A stretch of 64,000 nucleotides of DNA from Butyrivibrio sp. INlla16. GTDB lineage: Bacteria > Bacillota > Clostridia > Lachnospirales > Lachnospiraceae. The stretch is from contig NZ_FMYB01000014.1 in assembly GCF_900104155.1 (NCBI RefSeq), positions 30,357 through 94,356 of the forward strand, in the 5' to 3' direction. Positions 1 through 8,064 of the stretch are shown here, piece after piece; position 1 is the stretch's first letter, and every line of letters starts with the position of its first letter. The notes under the pieces were generated by a model, which was not told the DNA's origin, ran no database searches, and was given only the letters and a program-made list of their open reading frames with translations. A program made the position numbers and the translations under genes.

Positions 1-304
1 TCGCACCGACGGTCACCGCCACCTCATTCATCTCATAGGTGACGCCGTTGTCCTTTTTCATCTTCTCAATTATCGCCTCCCGAAGCGGTGCGATACCATT
101 TCCGGTGGTGTATTTGGTGAAATTCTCATTGATTGCCCGTATTCCCGCTTCTTTGATATTGTCCGGCGTGGGGAAATCGGGCTCGCCCACATTGAGAGAA
201 ACTATGTCCTCTCCCTTCTGCCTAAGCTCCTCCACCTTTCCGAAGAGAGCCGTAGTCGGGGACATTTTTACCGCCGCCATTCTCGTAGATAATGTTGTGC
301 TCAT
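1..304 (-). CDS. Class I/II pyridoxal-phosphate aminotransferase (aspartate aminotransferase-like), N-terminal part
   Basis: Translation of the minus strand from an ATG at 304 gives about 101 residues before the window edge. The motif VGEPDFPTP at about residues 39-47 and the following TTGNGIAPLREAI stretch are the hallmark N-terminal substrate-side region of AspB-type fold-I aminotransferases, which move an amino group between aspartate or other amino acids and 2-oxoacids. The PLP lysine lies beyond the window. The start is supported by GAGGAG upstream; an ATG ten bases upstream runs into a stop after four codons. The Shine-Dalgarno bases overlap the end of the hairpin repeat at 319-364. It lies downstream of the glycan operon on the same strand, so read-through is possible. 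Exact substrate cannot be told. Confidence 0.85.
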   Translation of the reverse strand, partial: MSTTLSTRMAAVKMSPTTALFGKVEELRQKGEDIVSLNVGEPDFPTPDNIKEAGIRAINENFTKYTTGNGIAPLREAIIEKMKKDNGVTYEMNEVAVTVGA

Positions 305-318
305 ACTTTTTTCATACT

Positions 319-364
319 CCTCATCCGTCAGCTTCGCTGACACCTTCTCCATAAATGGAGAAGG
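319..364. repeat. Double-hairpin dispersed repeat, copy 1
   Basis: Contains CCTCATCCGTCAGC, a short loop, GCTGAC, then a second stem CCTTCTCC/GGAGAAGG. The same opening sequence recurs at 28404 and 28924 and a variant at 18551. It sits between the GT17 gene and the aminotransferase. On the minus strand its GGATGAGG end runs into the Shine-Dalgarno of the aminotransferase. Confidence 0.75.
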
Positions 365-376
365 CATAACTACTTG

Positions 377-1330
377 TTACTTTATAAGCATCCTTCTAAT
401 TTTATGGTACGCCTTCCTGATGAACCTTCCCACCGTAATATCCAGCTTATGATACAGCCTTGAAAAAGCTGTAATGGGTGGCATTACCAGATAATCATAC
501 TCTCCTATATGCTTAAGAAGGTACTCCGGATAACTTCCGTCGACCTCCGTACGCTCAAATCTCGCATCTCTTCCGAAGATGTCTCTGCCGAGCACCAGAT
601 TATCCATGGTCTCAGCCAGAATCTCGCGGTCGTTGTATTCCTGATGCGCAGCCGCTTTTACCTTGACGCCTATCCTCTCGACGGGATTGGTCTCATGCCT
701 TCCGCCCATGTAGCCGAAGTGCCAGCCGCCGTCAGCGACTCTCACAGACCTTTTATCGCATGGCGACACCAGATCGCGTAGCCTTACGATTCCCTCGCGC
801 GGAATATTATCTATGGAAGTAATTTTTGTTCCAAGCCATTTCCTGTCGCTCTCAGCTATCTCCGGGAACTCTCCGGTAATCGAGAGCAGCTTTCCCGACT
901 TTTCTTCCATATTAAGGAATACATAAAAATTCCTCTGCGCAAGGTGGTAGACCTTCGTCTTATCAAAATTCTCTATGATTTTCGTAAGAACCTTGGGATT
1001 TGGAATCTCATCCACATCACCGAACAGGATTATGTCGTCGCTCGTCGCGCCGACTTTCTTCAGACCTTCAACCAGCCGGTTTTTCTGAAAATAATCCCTC
1101 TCGTGCGTCAACGCATCCACCGGCGAATCAGTGACCACCACATACTCTATGCGGTCCAGATAATCCTTGAAAAGATCCCTGTTCTTTTCAAAACAAAGCT
1201 CCTTCTCTTCACCCGAGAAGGTCATTGTTGACTCTTCTATAATGAACTTATCCACATAGGGACTAAGGATTTCTAACCTCAGCCTCAGGATGTCCACTTC
1301 ATTAAAAAATGGAATGCAATCATATACCAT
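377..1330 (-). CDS. Glycosyltransferase family 17-like protein
   Basis: A 317-aa soluble protein. Its N-terminus (VYDCIPFFNEVDILRLRLE), the ESTMTFSG segment, the acidic DVDE motif at residues 105-108 and the WHFGYMGG segment in the second half match the GT17 family, whose eukaryotic members add bisecting N-acetylglucosamine. Bacterial members occur in capsule and exopolysaccharide clusters; the sugar here is unknown. It is the last glycan gene of the operon and its start overlaps the end of the preceding GT2 gene by 11 bases, so the two are probably translated together. The C-terminal 20 residues are strongly basic, compatible with membrane association. Confidence 0.8.
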   Translation of the reverse strand: MVYDCIPFFNEVDILRLRLEILSPYVDKFIIEESTMTFSGEEKELCFEKNRDLFKDYLDRIEYVVVTDSPVDALTHERDYFQKNRLVEGLKKVGATSDDIILFGDVDEIPNPKVLTKIIENFDKTKVYHLAQRNFYVFLNMEEKSGKLLSITGEFPEIAESDRKWLGTKITSIDNIPREGIVRLRDLVSPCDKRSVRVADGGWHFGYMGGRHETNPVERIGVKVKAAAHQEYNDREILAETMDNLVLGRDIFGRDARFERTEVDGSYPEYLLKHIGEYDYLVMPPITAFSRLYHKLDITVGRFIRKAYHKIRRMLIK

Positions 1331-2375
1331 TTTTTCTGATCCTCGCTTTAATTCGGGATTTCAGGCGCGTCTTCCTGCTAAGAAGCATCAGCCGCAAAAC
1401 CGGCATACCCGCCACCTGATACCTGTAAACATACGCATCCTCCTCGGATGCCCAGGACGGAAGCTTGCCCTTCCCATACTCTTTATAAAAATCGGAACCC
1501 ATCATCTCCTTCATCTTCCGCTTGATCTCGGAAAAAGGAAGGTCCGAATAGATAAGCTTTTTCATGCCTATCGTGCAGGTCAGGGTCTTGCGCTCGTTTA
1601 TAACCTCAGTAAAACCACCCTTTGCCCACTTTTTCGCATAATCGTCCAAAACCTCGAAGGCCTTCTCCTGGTTCTTCATAAAGTTTTCATGATAACCGCC
1701 CGTAAGCCCCTCTTCGTTTATTCTGTAAAAATACAGTATCCTGTCGAGATATGCAATGCTTTTTGCTTTATCAATTATTTCAGCGGTCTGCAGAAGGTCC
1801 TCTCCGTAATTGAGCTTCCTGTTCACCGTCTCCTCGATGCGGCCCGCAAGCTCTTTTCCTATGCACTTGTTCCACATGGCATTTAGCATATCACCGGAGC
1901 ACATTATTTCATAGAACTTCTTCTTGCCGTCGCCCGAATAAATCTTGCCCTCTTTAAAGGGAAAAGGAAACATCTTCGACTCCGGAGTGCTCATCTCGGC
2001 CGCGTTATACAGGATTATCTCCGGTCGCTTACCTTTTCTTTCATATTTAGAAGCCGCTTTCTGAAGCTCAGTGAATATCCCCGGAGCCACGGCGTCATCA
2101 GCATCCATGAAAACAAGATAATCTCCCGAAGCTCTCTTTATCCCCTCATGCCTCGCATCGTAGGCGGACGCGGGTCCCATATGCACCGTCTTTACAAATG
2201 GAAAACGGTTTGCAAGTTCGCCGCATATATAGCCACTTCTGTCTGTGGAGCCGTTTTCAATAAGAAGAACCTCGATACTGTTCTCCATCCCCTCAGCGGC
2301 CTTTACTATAGAAGACGTCGCTTCACTTATGTACTTTTCAGCATTGTGAACAGGCACTATTACCGAAAACTTCAT
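1320..2375 (-). CDS. GT2-family (GT-A fold) glycosyltransferase
   Basis: About 351 aa from the ATG at 2375. The N-terminus MKFSVIVPVHNAEKYISEA, the ENGSTDRS segment and the metal-binding DADD at about residue 93 define a GT-A nucleotide-sugar transferase of family 2. The start at 2375 is chosen over a longer frame because it gives the canonical family N-terminus and an ATGA overlap with the stop of the upstream DUF5672 gene, which implies translational coupling. It probably adds a sugar to a lipid-linked surface glycan at the inner face of the membrane. Donor and acceptor cannot be read from the sequence. Confidence 0.88.
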   Translation of the reverse strand: MKFSVIVPVHNAEKYISEATSSIVKAAEGMENSIEVLLIENGSTDRSGYICGELANRFPFVKTVHMGPASAYDARHEGIKRASGDYLVFMDADDAVAPGIFTELQKAASKYERKGKRPEIILYNAAEMSTPESKMFPFPFKEGKIYSGDGKKKFYEIMCSGDMLNAMWNKCIGKELAGRIEETVNRKLNYGEDLLQTAEIIDKAKSIAYLDRILYFYRINEEGLTGGYHENFMKNQEKAFEVLDDYAKKWAKGGFTEVINERKTLTCTIGMKKLIYSDLPFSEIKRKMKEMMGSDFYKEYGKGKLPSWASEEDAYVYRYQVAGMPVLRLMLLSRKTRLKSRIKARIRKNGI

Positions 2376-3139
2376 GTTATATTGTGCTCCCTCTTCCACT
2401 TTTCACTTCTTCTCCAGAACAGCAAGGGCCTTACGGCCATCTTGAATCTCTTTGCAGGGCTGTAGAAATGCGGATATCCCTCATTTTCTCCCCACCATTT
2501 ATGAAAAACGAAGGGCTCTACTCCCTTGTTCTCCGGAAGCGGATGCTCCCTTCCAAACTTAACTGCGGTCTCCAGATCAGCCCACTTAAGGCCATCCTTC
2601 TCCATCTCATTTTTGCAGTGACAACAAAGGAAAATATCCTCGTTGTAAAAACCGTCATATACCTTAACCCAGGGAAGGTCGTGCTCCTTAGGATAATCAA
2701 GAAGTCTCTTGGACCTGATGGATACGCTGTTTCCGACTCTGCAGATGTTGCCCTCGCTGTCCCTGTAGGCATAGTCATTCTTCGGAAGCGGCCAGGGAGA
2801 GCCTATATAATCGTAGTTAAGAAAGCTCTCGTCCCAGTTTTCCGGATGTATCACAAAGCCGTCCGCGTGCACGATAAGAACAAAGTCCGTCTTAATGTGA
2901 TCGCGAAGCTCATATACCATTTTGTAATTGAATTTGTCGATGTCATCGAGTTTTGATGTGTAGCTGAAGCGTATGTCCTTTGGAAGATAAAACGGCTTTT
3001 TATCCGTAATCAGGACCGCGTCACCGAATTCGATATCGCGCATGCTGTACTTCATCGCCTGCACGGTCTCATATACATCTACACTTGTCATCGCTGCAAT
3101 CGTGACTCTCGGAAGCTGCAGCTTCTTTGTATTATTCAT
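2372..3139 (-). CDS. DUF5672 family protein (putative glycan transferase)
   Basis: A 255-aa protein from the ATG at 3139, preceded by GAGG at good spacing; an upstream in-frame start would extend into the GT11 gene and lacks a ribosome site. The segments LPRVTIAAMTSVDVYETV, DYIGSPWP, GNSVSIRSKRLLDY and NEDIFLC are the typical DUF5672 pattern, a family found in glycosyltransferase clusters and often joined to GT domains. The NEDIF and HADG segments resemble donor-site acidic motifs of GT-A enzymes. It is coupled to the GT2 gene by an ATGA overlap. The exact reaction is not established for the family. Confidence 0.78.
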   Translation of the reverse strand: MNNTKKLQLPRVTIAAMTSVDVYETVQAMKYSMRDIEFGDAVLITDKKPFYLPKDIRFSYTSKLDDIDKFNYKMVYELRDHIKTDFVLIVHADGFVIHPENWDESFLNYDYIGSPWPLPKNDYAYRDSEGNICRVGNSVSIRSKRLLDYPKEHDLPWVKVYDGFYNEDIFLCCHCKNEMEKDGLKWADLETAVKFGREHPLPENKGVEPFVFHKWWGENEGYPHFYSPAKRFKMAVRPLLFWRRSEKWKREHNIT

Positions 3140-3150
3140 ATATCCTCTAT

Positions 3151-4191
3151 TTATCCGAAGGTTTTTATTATTCCGGTTCTCCTTAAGAAGGAGCGCCACA
3201 TTTTCTTAAAGAAGAACACTCCATACAAAAGTCTTCTCCTTATATTCTGGAAAAATTCCCTTACTGCTCCCGGCCTTACATTTCTTCTTGCATAAAGTGC
3301 TGAGTGCTTCTTGTATTCCGCCAGTTCAGCTCTGCATTCATCGGCGCTAAAGAGCCTTCCCTTTTTATCCTGATAGGTAAGAAAGCTGTAAATATTCTGC
3401 TCCGATGACCAGAAACCGTCAGAAATATTGTGCCTTGCCCAGTACTTCGGCGCAATCGCGTATTTTAATTCTGTGCTCGACATTACGGGCATCATCGCAA
3501 AGGATGAATTCGAAAGAATGAGGTATCTCGCATTTTTTATGGTGACGTAGTCCTTACCCATGTCGAAGTGGTGACACTCGTACTCGGGAAGCACCTTCCT
3601 TGCGGCCTCCTCATCCTCGGTTATTATCATGAACCTCATATTCGGGTTCACCTTTTTCATGTTCTCGATGGCATTTAGCCAGTACTTTCTATCAAGGAAA
3701 AGCTCCTGACAGCTCGTATACTCGCCGCCTCTCATATTGATGATGCAGAGGTCGTCCGCGGTGTATTCGTAGGACTCTGCCTCCTCCTTCACATGGAGCC
3801 AGTCCTTAATCTTATCGCGGTACTTCTCAAAATAGGACTGATCCTGGAGATTCCCATATATAAGAGTATTGTCTTCAATTTCAAAAAGTCTCGGGTCAGC
3901 CCCCGAAATATAGCAGCCATTGGTCATGTCATGAACCGAATTGCCCATGAAAAGTCTGTCATCCTGCTCATGGAAAATCGTGAATTTATCCATGTCTTCA
4001 CGCGGGATCTCAGTTCCGAGATCTATGTCCATGAAGTACATGCCCTTATTGGAATGGAAAACGTTGCCGACCTGCCCCGGGTTCACAAACCCGAAGGGGA
4101 CGCCCCGCTCCTCGGCCATGCATCTTGTGACCACGTAGAAAAACAGCTGATTTCCAAGGCCGTAGCCCTTAATAAATTCTGCACCTATCAT
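3151..4191 (-). CDS. GT11-like (alpha-1,2-fucosyltransferase-type) glycosyltransferase
   Basis: 346 aa. The opening GYGLGNQLFFYVV motif at residues 9-21 and the central INMRGGEY segment correspond to the GNQLFQY and RRGDY motifs of GT11, and the later NSSFAMMPV corresponds to the family SSFSWW region. The canonical second arginine of the donor motif is a glycine here, so the donor may not be GDP-fucose. The C-terminal 40 residues are rich in Arg/Lys and aromatic residues, suggesting membrane contact. Its ATG overlaps the asnB stop as ATGA. Confidence 0.75.
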   Translation of the reverse strand: MIGAEFIKGYGLGNQLFFYVVTRCMAEERGVPFGFVNPGQVGNVFHSNKGMYFMDIDLGTEIPREDMDKFTIFHEQDDRLFMGNSVHDMTNGCYISGADPRLFEIEDNTLIYGNLQDQSYFEKYRDKIKDWLHVKEEAESYEYTADDLCIINMRGGEYTSCQELFLDRKYWLNAIENMKKVNPNMRFMIITEDEEAARKVLPEYECHHFDMGKDYVTIKNARYLILSNSSFAMMPVMSSTELKYAIAPKYWARHNISDGFWSSEQNIYSFLTYQDKKGRLFSADECRAELAEYKKHSALYARRNVRPGAVREFFQNIRRRLLYGVFFFKKMWRSFLRRTGIIKTFG

Positions 4192-6071
4192 AAAAACTCT
4201 TCCTCATACCACTGCTGGAACATCAGGATGTACCAGATTTGGATCCTGTAGATGCCCCTCTCGGTAAAGTCTGTCCATATCTTCTCGACAACCTCCGGGT
4301 CAAGAATACCCTGCTGTCTGATTTTTTCCTTATTAAGAAGGCCCTCGGCCCAGTCGCGGAGGTCGCTGTCAAGAAGCCACTTCTCAATCGGAATCGAAAA
4401 GCCCTTCTTCGGCCGCTCCATCATTTCCTTCGGAACGTAGCGGTAGAGCACGTCACGAAGAACCTTCTTACCCACCTTGTCGTCGCGAAGGTACTGAATC
4501 GGAAGGCTCCAGGCGAACTCAATCACATCCCTGTCAAGCATCGGCACACGCGTTTCAAGCGATACCGCCATCGCTGTTCTGTCCACCTTCACAAGGATAT
4601 CGTCGGGGTGGTAGACCAGCATATCCATAAGCATGCACTGGTGATTTACTTCCTCGAGGAATCCGTTTGGAAGCTCCGTGTATTTATAGGGAATGGTTCC
4701 TCTCTTAAGCGCAATCCTCTTTGTAAGCGGATCCGTCTCATGCTCCATTCTATGTATGTCAACGGGTCCCTCGGCGCCAAGAAGCGTTCCCTTTATTCTG
4801 TAAATATCTTTATTTTTCAGGGGTGAATTCAAAACCACAGAGCTTGCCACTTTCCTTACGGGATAGGGCACGCCGTGCATCTTCCCCCAGATTCTGCTGA
4901 TGGATTCATAGGAGGTATAGCCGCAGAACAGCTCATCTCCGCCGTCTCCGGAAAGGGATACGGTCACGTGATCCCTCGTCATCTTGCTCACAAGATATGT
5001 GGGAATCTGTGATGAATCCGCAAAAGGCTCGGCAAACATATGCGCAAGTCCTGGAATAACGGCCTTGGCATCTTTTTCCGTAATATAGAGCTCAGTGTGC
5101 TCGGTGCCGAGGTGCTTTGCAATCTCAGCTGCGTAAACCGCCTCGTTGTAGGCCTTATCCTCCATGCCGATGGTGAAGGTCTTAACCTTCCCGGGCTCAA
5201 GGGACTGCATAAGTGCCACCGTCGTGCTGGAGTCGATTCCCGCTGATAAAAAGGCTCCGACAGGAACATCCGCAACCATCTGGCCTTTTATTGATTCCTT
5301 CAGAAGTCTTTCAAGCTCGTTCGCCGCTTCCTCGCTGCTGCCGGTAAACGGATTTTCCTGACCTCTCTTGGCGGTCTCCTTCATAGACCAGTAGGTAGTG
5401 GTCTGTGTACCGAGGTCCTTTATGCTGACTGTCATGAAAGTTCCGGCCTCGAGCTTGTTTATTCCTTTATAAATAGTGTAAGGTGCAGGGATATAGCCCT
5501 CCACAAAATAGATATCAAGAACGTCAGTGTTTATGGCATTGTCGAAGCCATCCACAACCCTGAGGCACCCCAGATCGGAAGCAAAAGCGAAGGCTCCCGC
5601 AACTTTTCCATAATATAAAGGCTTCTCTCCGACTCTGTCTCTGGCAAGAGTAACTGTCTCATTTCTCTTATCATAAACCGCGATGCCGAACATGCCCTTG
5701 CACATTGAAAGGGCTTCCTTCATTCCGTAGTGCTCGATCGCCTCAAGAAGAACCTCTGTGTCCGAGCTTCCCCTGAAATCTCCCGCCGCTGCAAAACCGT
5801 CATCCAGGAGCTTTTTCTTTACATCTTTGTTGTTATATATCTCGCCGTTGTAGACCATCACAAGGTTCCCGGAATGGCTGACCATAGGCTGGGCACCGTT
5901 CTTGGAAAGGTCCACAATAGAAAGGCGCCTGTGTCCAAGCGCCACTTCACTATTTTCACTTACATAAATCCCATCATCATCAGGTCCTCTGTGAATCATG
6001 CGGTCATTCATCTTCTGAATATTCGCGCGCGCATCACCTGAGAACTTCAAAAGTCCTGATATTCCACACAT
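4188..6071 (-). CDS. asnB: Asparagine synthase (glutamine-hydrolysing), AsnB type
   Basis: 627 aa, normal length for the family. Cys2 of MCGISG is the glutaminase nucleophile; LGHRRLSIVDLS and NGEIYN are class II amidotransferase motifs. The synthetase half carries the ATP pyrophosphatase loop as SAGIDSS, with Ala where many members have Gly, and SLSGDGGDELFCGY further on. It forms asparagine or a related amide from an acid, ATP and glutamine. Genes like this at the head of glycan clusters often amidate sugar acids rather than make free asparagine; that role is inferred from context. It is the first gene of the operon; GAGGA precedes the ATG at 6071. The promoter region upstream runs into the palindromic repeat at 6176. 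Confidence 0.92.
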   Translation of the reverse strand: MCGISGLLKFSGDARANIQKMNDRMIHRGPDDDGIYVSENSEVALGHRRLSIVDLSKNGAQPMVSHSGNLVMVYNGEIYNNKDVKKKLLDDGFAAAGDFRGSSDTEVLLEAIEHYGMKEALSMCKGMFGIAVYDKRNETVTLARDRVGEKPLYYGKVAGAFAFASDLGCLRVVDGFDNAINTDVLDIYFVEGYIPAPYTIYKGINKLEAGTFMTVSIKDLGTQTTTYWSMKETAKRGQENPFTGSSEEAANELERLLKESIKGQMVADVPVGAFLSAGIDSSTTVALMQSLEPGKVKTFTIGMEDKAYNEAVYAAEIAKHLGTEHTELYITEKDAKAVIPGLAHMFAEPFADSSQIPTYLVSKMTRDHVTVSLSGDGGDELFCGYTSYESISRIWGKMHGVPYPVRKVASSVVLNSPLKNKDIYRIKGTLLGAEGPVDIHRMEHETDPLTKRIALKRGTIPYKYTELPNGFLEEVNHQCMLMDMLVYHPDDILVKVDRTAMAVSLETRVPMLDRDVIEFAWSLPIQYLRDDKVGKKVLRDVLYRYVPKEMMERPKKGFSIPIEKWLLDSDLRDWAEGLLNKEKIRQQGILDPEVVEKIWTDFTERGIYRIQIWYILMFQQWYEEEFL

Positions 6072-6175
6072 ACGTAGATGTCCTCATTCCTAGTGCTAAC
6101 TTTTCCCTAATAGTACCATATATTCGGGGATAATGAAATTTTTAAAAAGTAACTAGTGTATATGGCATCTTTGGG

Positions 6176-6415
6176 AAAAGTAAATAGAATGCCAATTTTT
6201 TCGTTTTGGTATACATTTTAGGTGGTTTTCAGGGGTGTTTTCATGTGGAAAGTAAATAGCGTGGCATTTTTCCGATTTTGGTATACCTGTTTTGTGAAAT
6301 CATGGGTACCAAATTGCTGAAAATGGCTTCTGATTTACAAATGCTTGCCGAAAGCCTCTGAAAAGTGCCAAAAATGTATACCAAAGTGACCAAAATGCCT
6401 TTTTATTTACTTTTT
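6176..6415. repeat. 72-bp-period palindromic repeat element, copy A
   Basis: Two direct 35-bp units (6180-6214 and 6252-6286) followed by two units on the opposite strand (6305-6338 and 6376-6410). Each unit begins GTAAATA, has a GCC-T-rich core and ends ATTTTGGTATAC or TTTGGTACC. Units on one strand are spaced by exactly 37 bp, and the head-to-head centre is 18 bp. The inter-unit spacers are themselves similar, so the real repeating length is 72 bp. The remaining bases 6416-6630 are AT-rich and contain only the leader of the next gene. Confidence 0.85.
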
Positions 6416-6630
6416 CCGAAAGCAACGCCTCTGTTGAATTCGTAAAAATAACATGTAGCGGCACATTAGACATTTTTATTCAAAATTATTATTTACATTC
6501 TCCAATATACATGTTATCATTCACATTACTTCAAGGATATTCATCCAAGTATTCCATTTATTTTTTGACACCATATTTAAAAATTTCTTCTGAGGGGCAT
6601 TATCTATTTACATTTTTAGGAAGGATTTTT

Positions 6631-7401
6631 ATGACAAACTATTTTCACGAAAGAAAGGAGTATCTAAGCAGGTTACTCGAAAAAAACAAAAACGAAGTTA
6701 AAGCATTGCCAGCCGGAACGCTGGTCATGTATGACCACGGTAAAAAATGGTATCGTCAGGAAAAGTCAAAAAAGGGCGGCTATGTGCGCACATATATCCA
6801 GAAAAAAGATGAGGAGCTGGCTGCTTTGCTTGCGAGAAAGACACTACTTGTAAATTCCATCACTGATGCTGAAAATGAGTTGGCAGCCATTGATGCATAT
6901 TTGAAAACAAGAAAACCGGGGAAGCTTAAGAATATCGAGGCCCCGACTTCTGCATACATTACTCTTCTAAAGCCGGAATTTCCATGGTTGGCGGATGATG
7001 ACTATCCAAGAAATCAAAATCACCCCGAAGCACTTACCATCAAAGCGCCAAAAGGGCAATTCGTGCGTTCAAAGTCAGAAGCGATAATTGCGTATTCGCT
7101 GTATGAAAATCACTTGCAATACAGGTATGAATGTGGCTTGGAAATATGTGATGTGATGGTCTATCCCGATTTCACGATAAAGCATCCATTAACCGGCAAG
7201 GTTTTCATCTGGGAACACTTCGGACTTGCAGATCAGCCGTCCTATCAAAACAATATGTGCAGCAAAATCAGAAATTATATAAACGCTGGGTATGTACCAG
7301 GCGATAACCTGATATTAACCTATGAAACAAAGGACTGTCCTCTTGATATCAGTTATGTTCAGGGAGTAATCAATTTGTATTTCGGACCGTTGGAAAATTG
7401 A
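6631..7401 (+). CDS. PD-(D/E)XK nuclease-like protein of unknown function
   Basis: 256 aa from the ATG at 6631, which is preceded by AGGAAGGA; upstream in-frame codons lack a ribosome site. Residues 20-110 are charged and helical (LPAGTLVMYDHG, then LAALLARKTLL). The C-terminal part has RSKSEAIIAYSL, then VYPDFTI and VFIWEHFG, the spacing of E, D and E-x-H/K residues of a PD-(D/E)XK fold in which the last lysine is replaced by histidine. Such proteins are frequent lone genes in Lachnospiraceae accessory regions. Substrate and role are unknown. It is the first gene of a cassette bounded by inverted repeat copies A and B. Confidence 0.65.
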   Translation: MTNYFHERKEYLSRLLEKNKNEVKALPAGTLVMYDHGKKWYRQEKSKKGGYVRTYIQKKDEELAALLARKTLLVNSITDAENELAAIDAYLKTRKPGKLKNIEAPTSAYITLLKPEFPWLADDDYPRNQNHPEALTIKAPKGQFVRSKSEAIIAYSLYENHLQYRYECGLEICDVMVYPDFTIKHPLTGKVFIWEHFGLADQPSYQNNMCSKIRNYINAGYVPGDNLILTYETKDCPLDISYVQGVINLYFGPLEN

Positions 7402-7529
7402 CTGCATAATCAATTCATTTATCTGATATAATATGTAATAGATGTGATTGTTTTAGCGACTAATATCTATCTGTTTTCAGAAAAGAGTTTGGTCGCGCTA
7501 ACGGTGCCGGCAATACAGGAGGGGGTATT

Positions 7530-7832
7530 ATGTATATTGCGATGCATTGTATTAATGCAAACAATTCCGAACTGGATGAGATTTGCAAGTTTTACGGAAT
7601 TCACTACGACAACATGTACAAATCATGTGTGATATCTACCGATCACCAGCATCATGATTTTGTAGTATCTATGCTAGAGGAAGATTACAAGAATTTCTAT
7701 CGCCAGGTTCTTACGGCGCTTGCTGCTGAAGGCGGCCAGGTTATGGAGATTACCAAAGGCAAGGTTTTCAGGTGCAGGAAAAATGAAATCAGGCACGGTG
7801 AAAATCAAAAGTGCGAGATTAAAAGATTGTAA
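7530..7832 (+). CDS. Small hypothetical protein (100 aa)
   Basis: The ATG at 7530 is preceded by GGAGGGGG at good spacing, which argues for a real gene. The product is mostly soluble, with a His/Asp-rich centre (STDHQHHDF) and a basic C-terminus. I do not recognise the family. It is followed at once by a strong terminator, so it is a monocistronic or last gene. The 128 bp upstream are AT-rich and could hold its promoter. Confidence 0.55.
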   Translation: MYIAMHCINANNSELDEICKFYGIHYDNMYKSCVISTDHQHHDFVVSMLEEDYKNFYRQVLTALAAEGGQVMEITKGKVFRCRKNEIRHGENQKCEIKRL

Positions 7833-7866
7833 TTCATTTTAAAATGAGATCGAAAAGATCACTGAA

Positions 7867-7896
7867 AGAGACCGAAAAAAGGTCTCTTTTTCTTTG
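7867..7896 (+). terminator. Rho-independent terminator
   Basis: Stem AGAGACC/GGTCTCT with an A-rich loop followed by TTTTTCTTT, just after the 100-aa gene. Confidence 0.8.
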
Positions 7897-8064
7897 CCTT
7901 TTTATTGAATGAAAAAAGGCGTTGTGCTAGAATTTCCAAATGAGGGAGCTAATTTAAAAGACTTTTTACTGTCATTGGGAAATCTAATCTATATATTTCC
8001 GGGCATTCGTCCGCTCTTTTCCTTGTCAGCAAAAAGCAAAATGTTTTATGGAGGAAATATTAAG

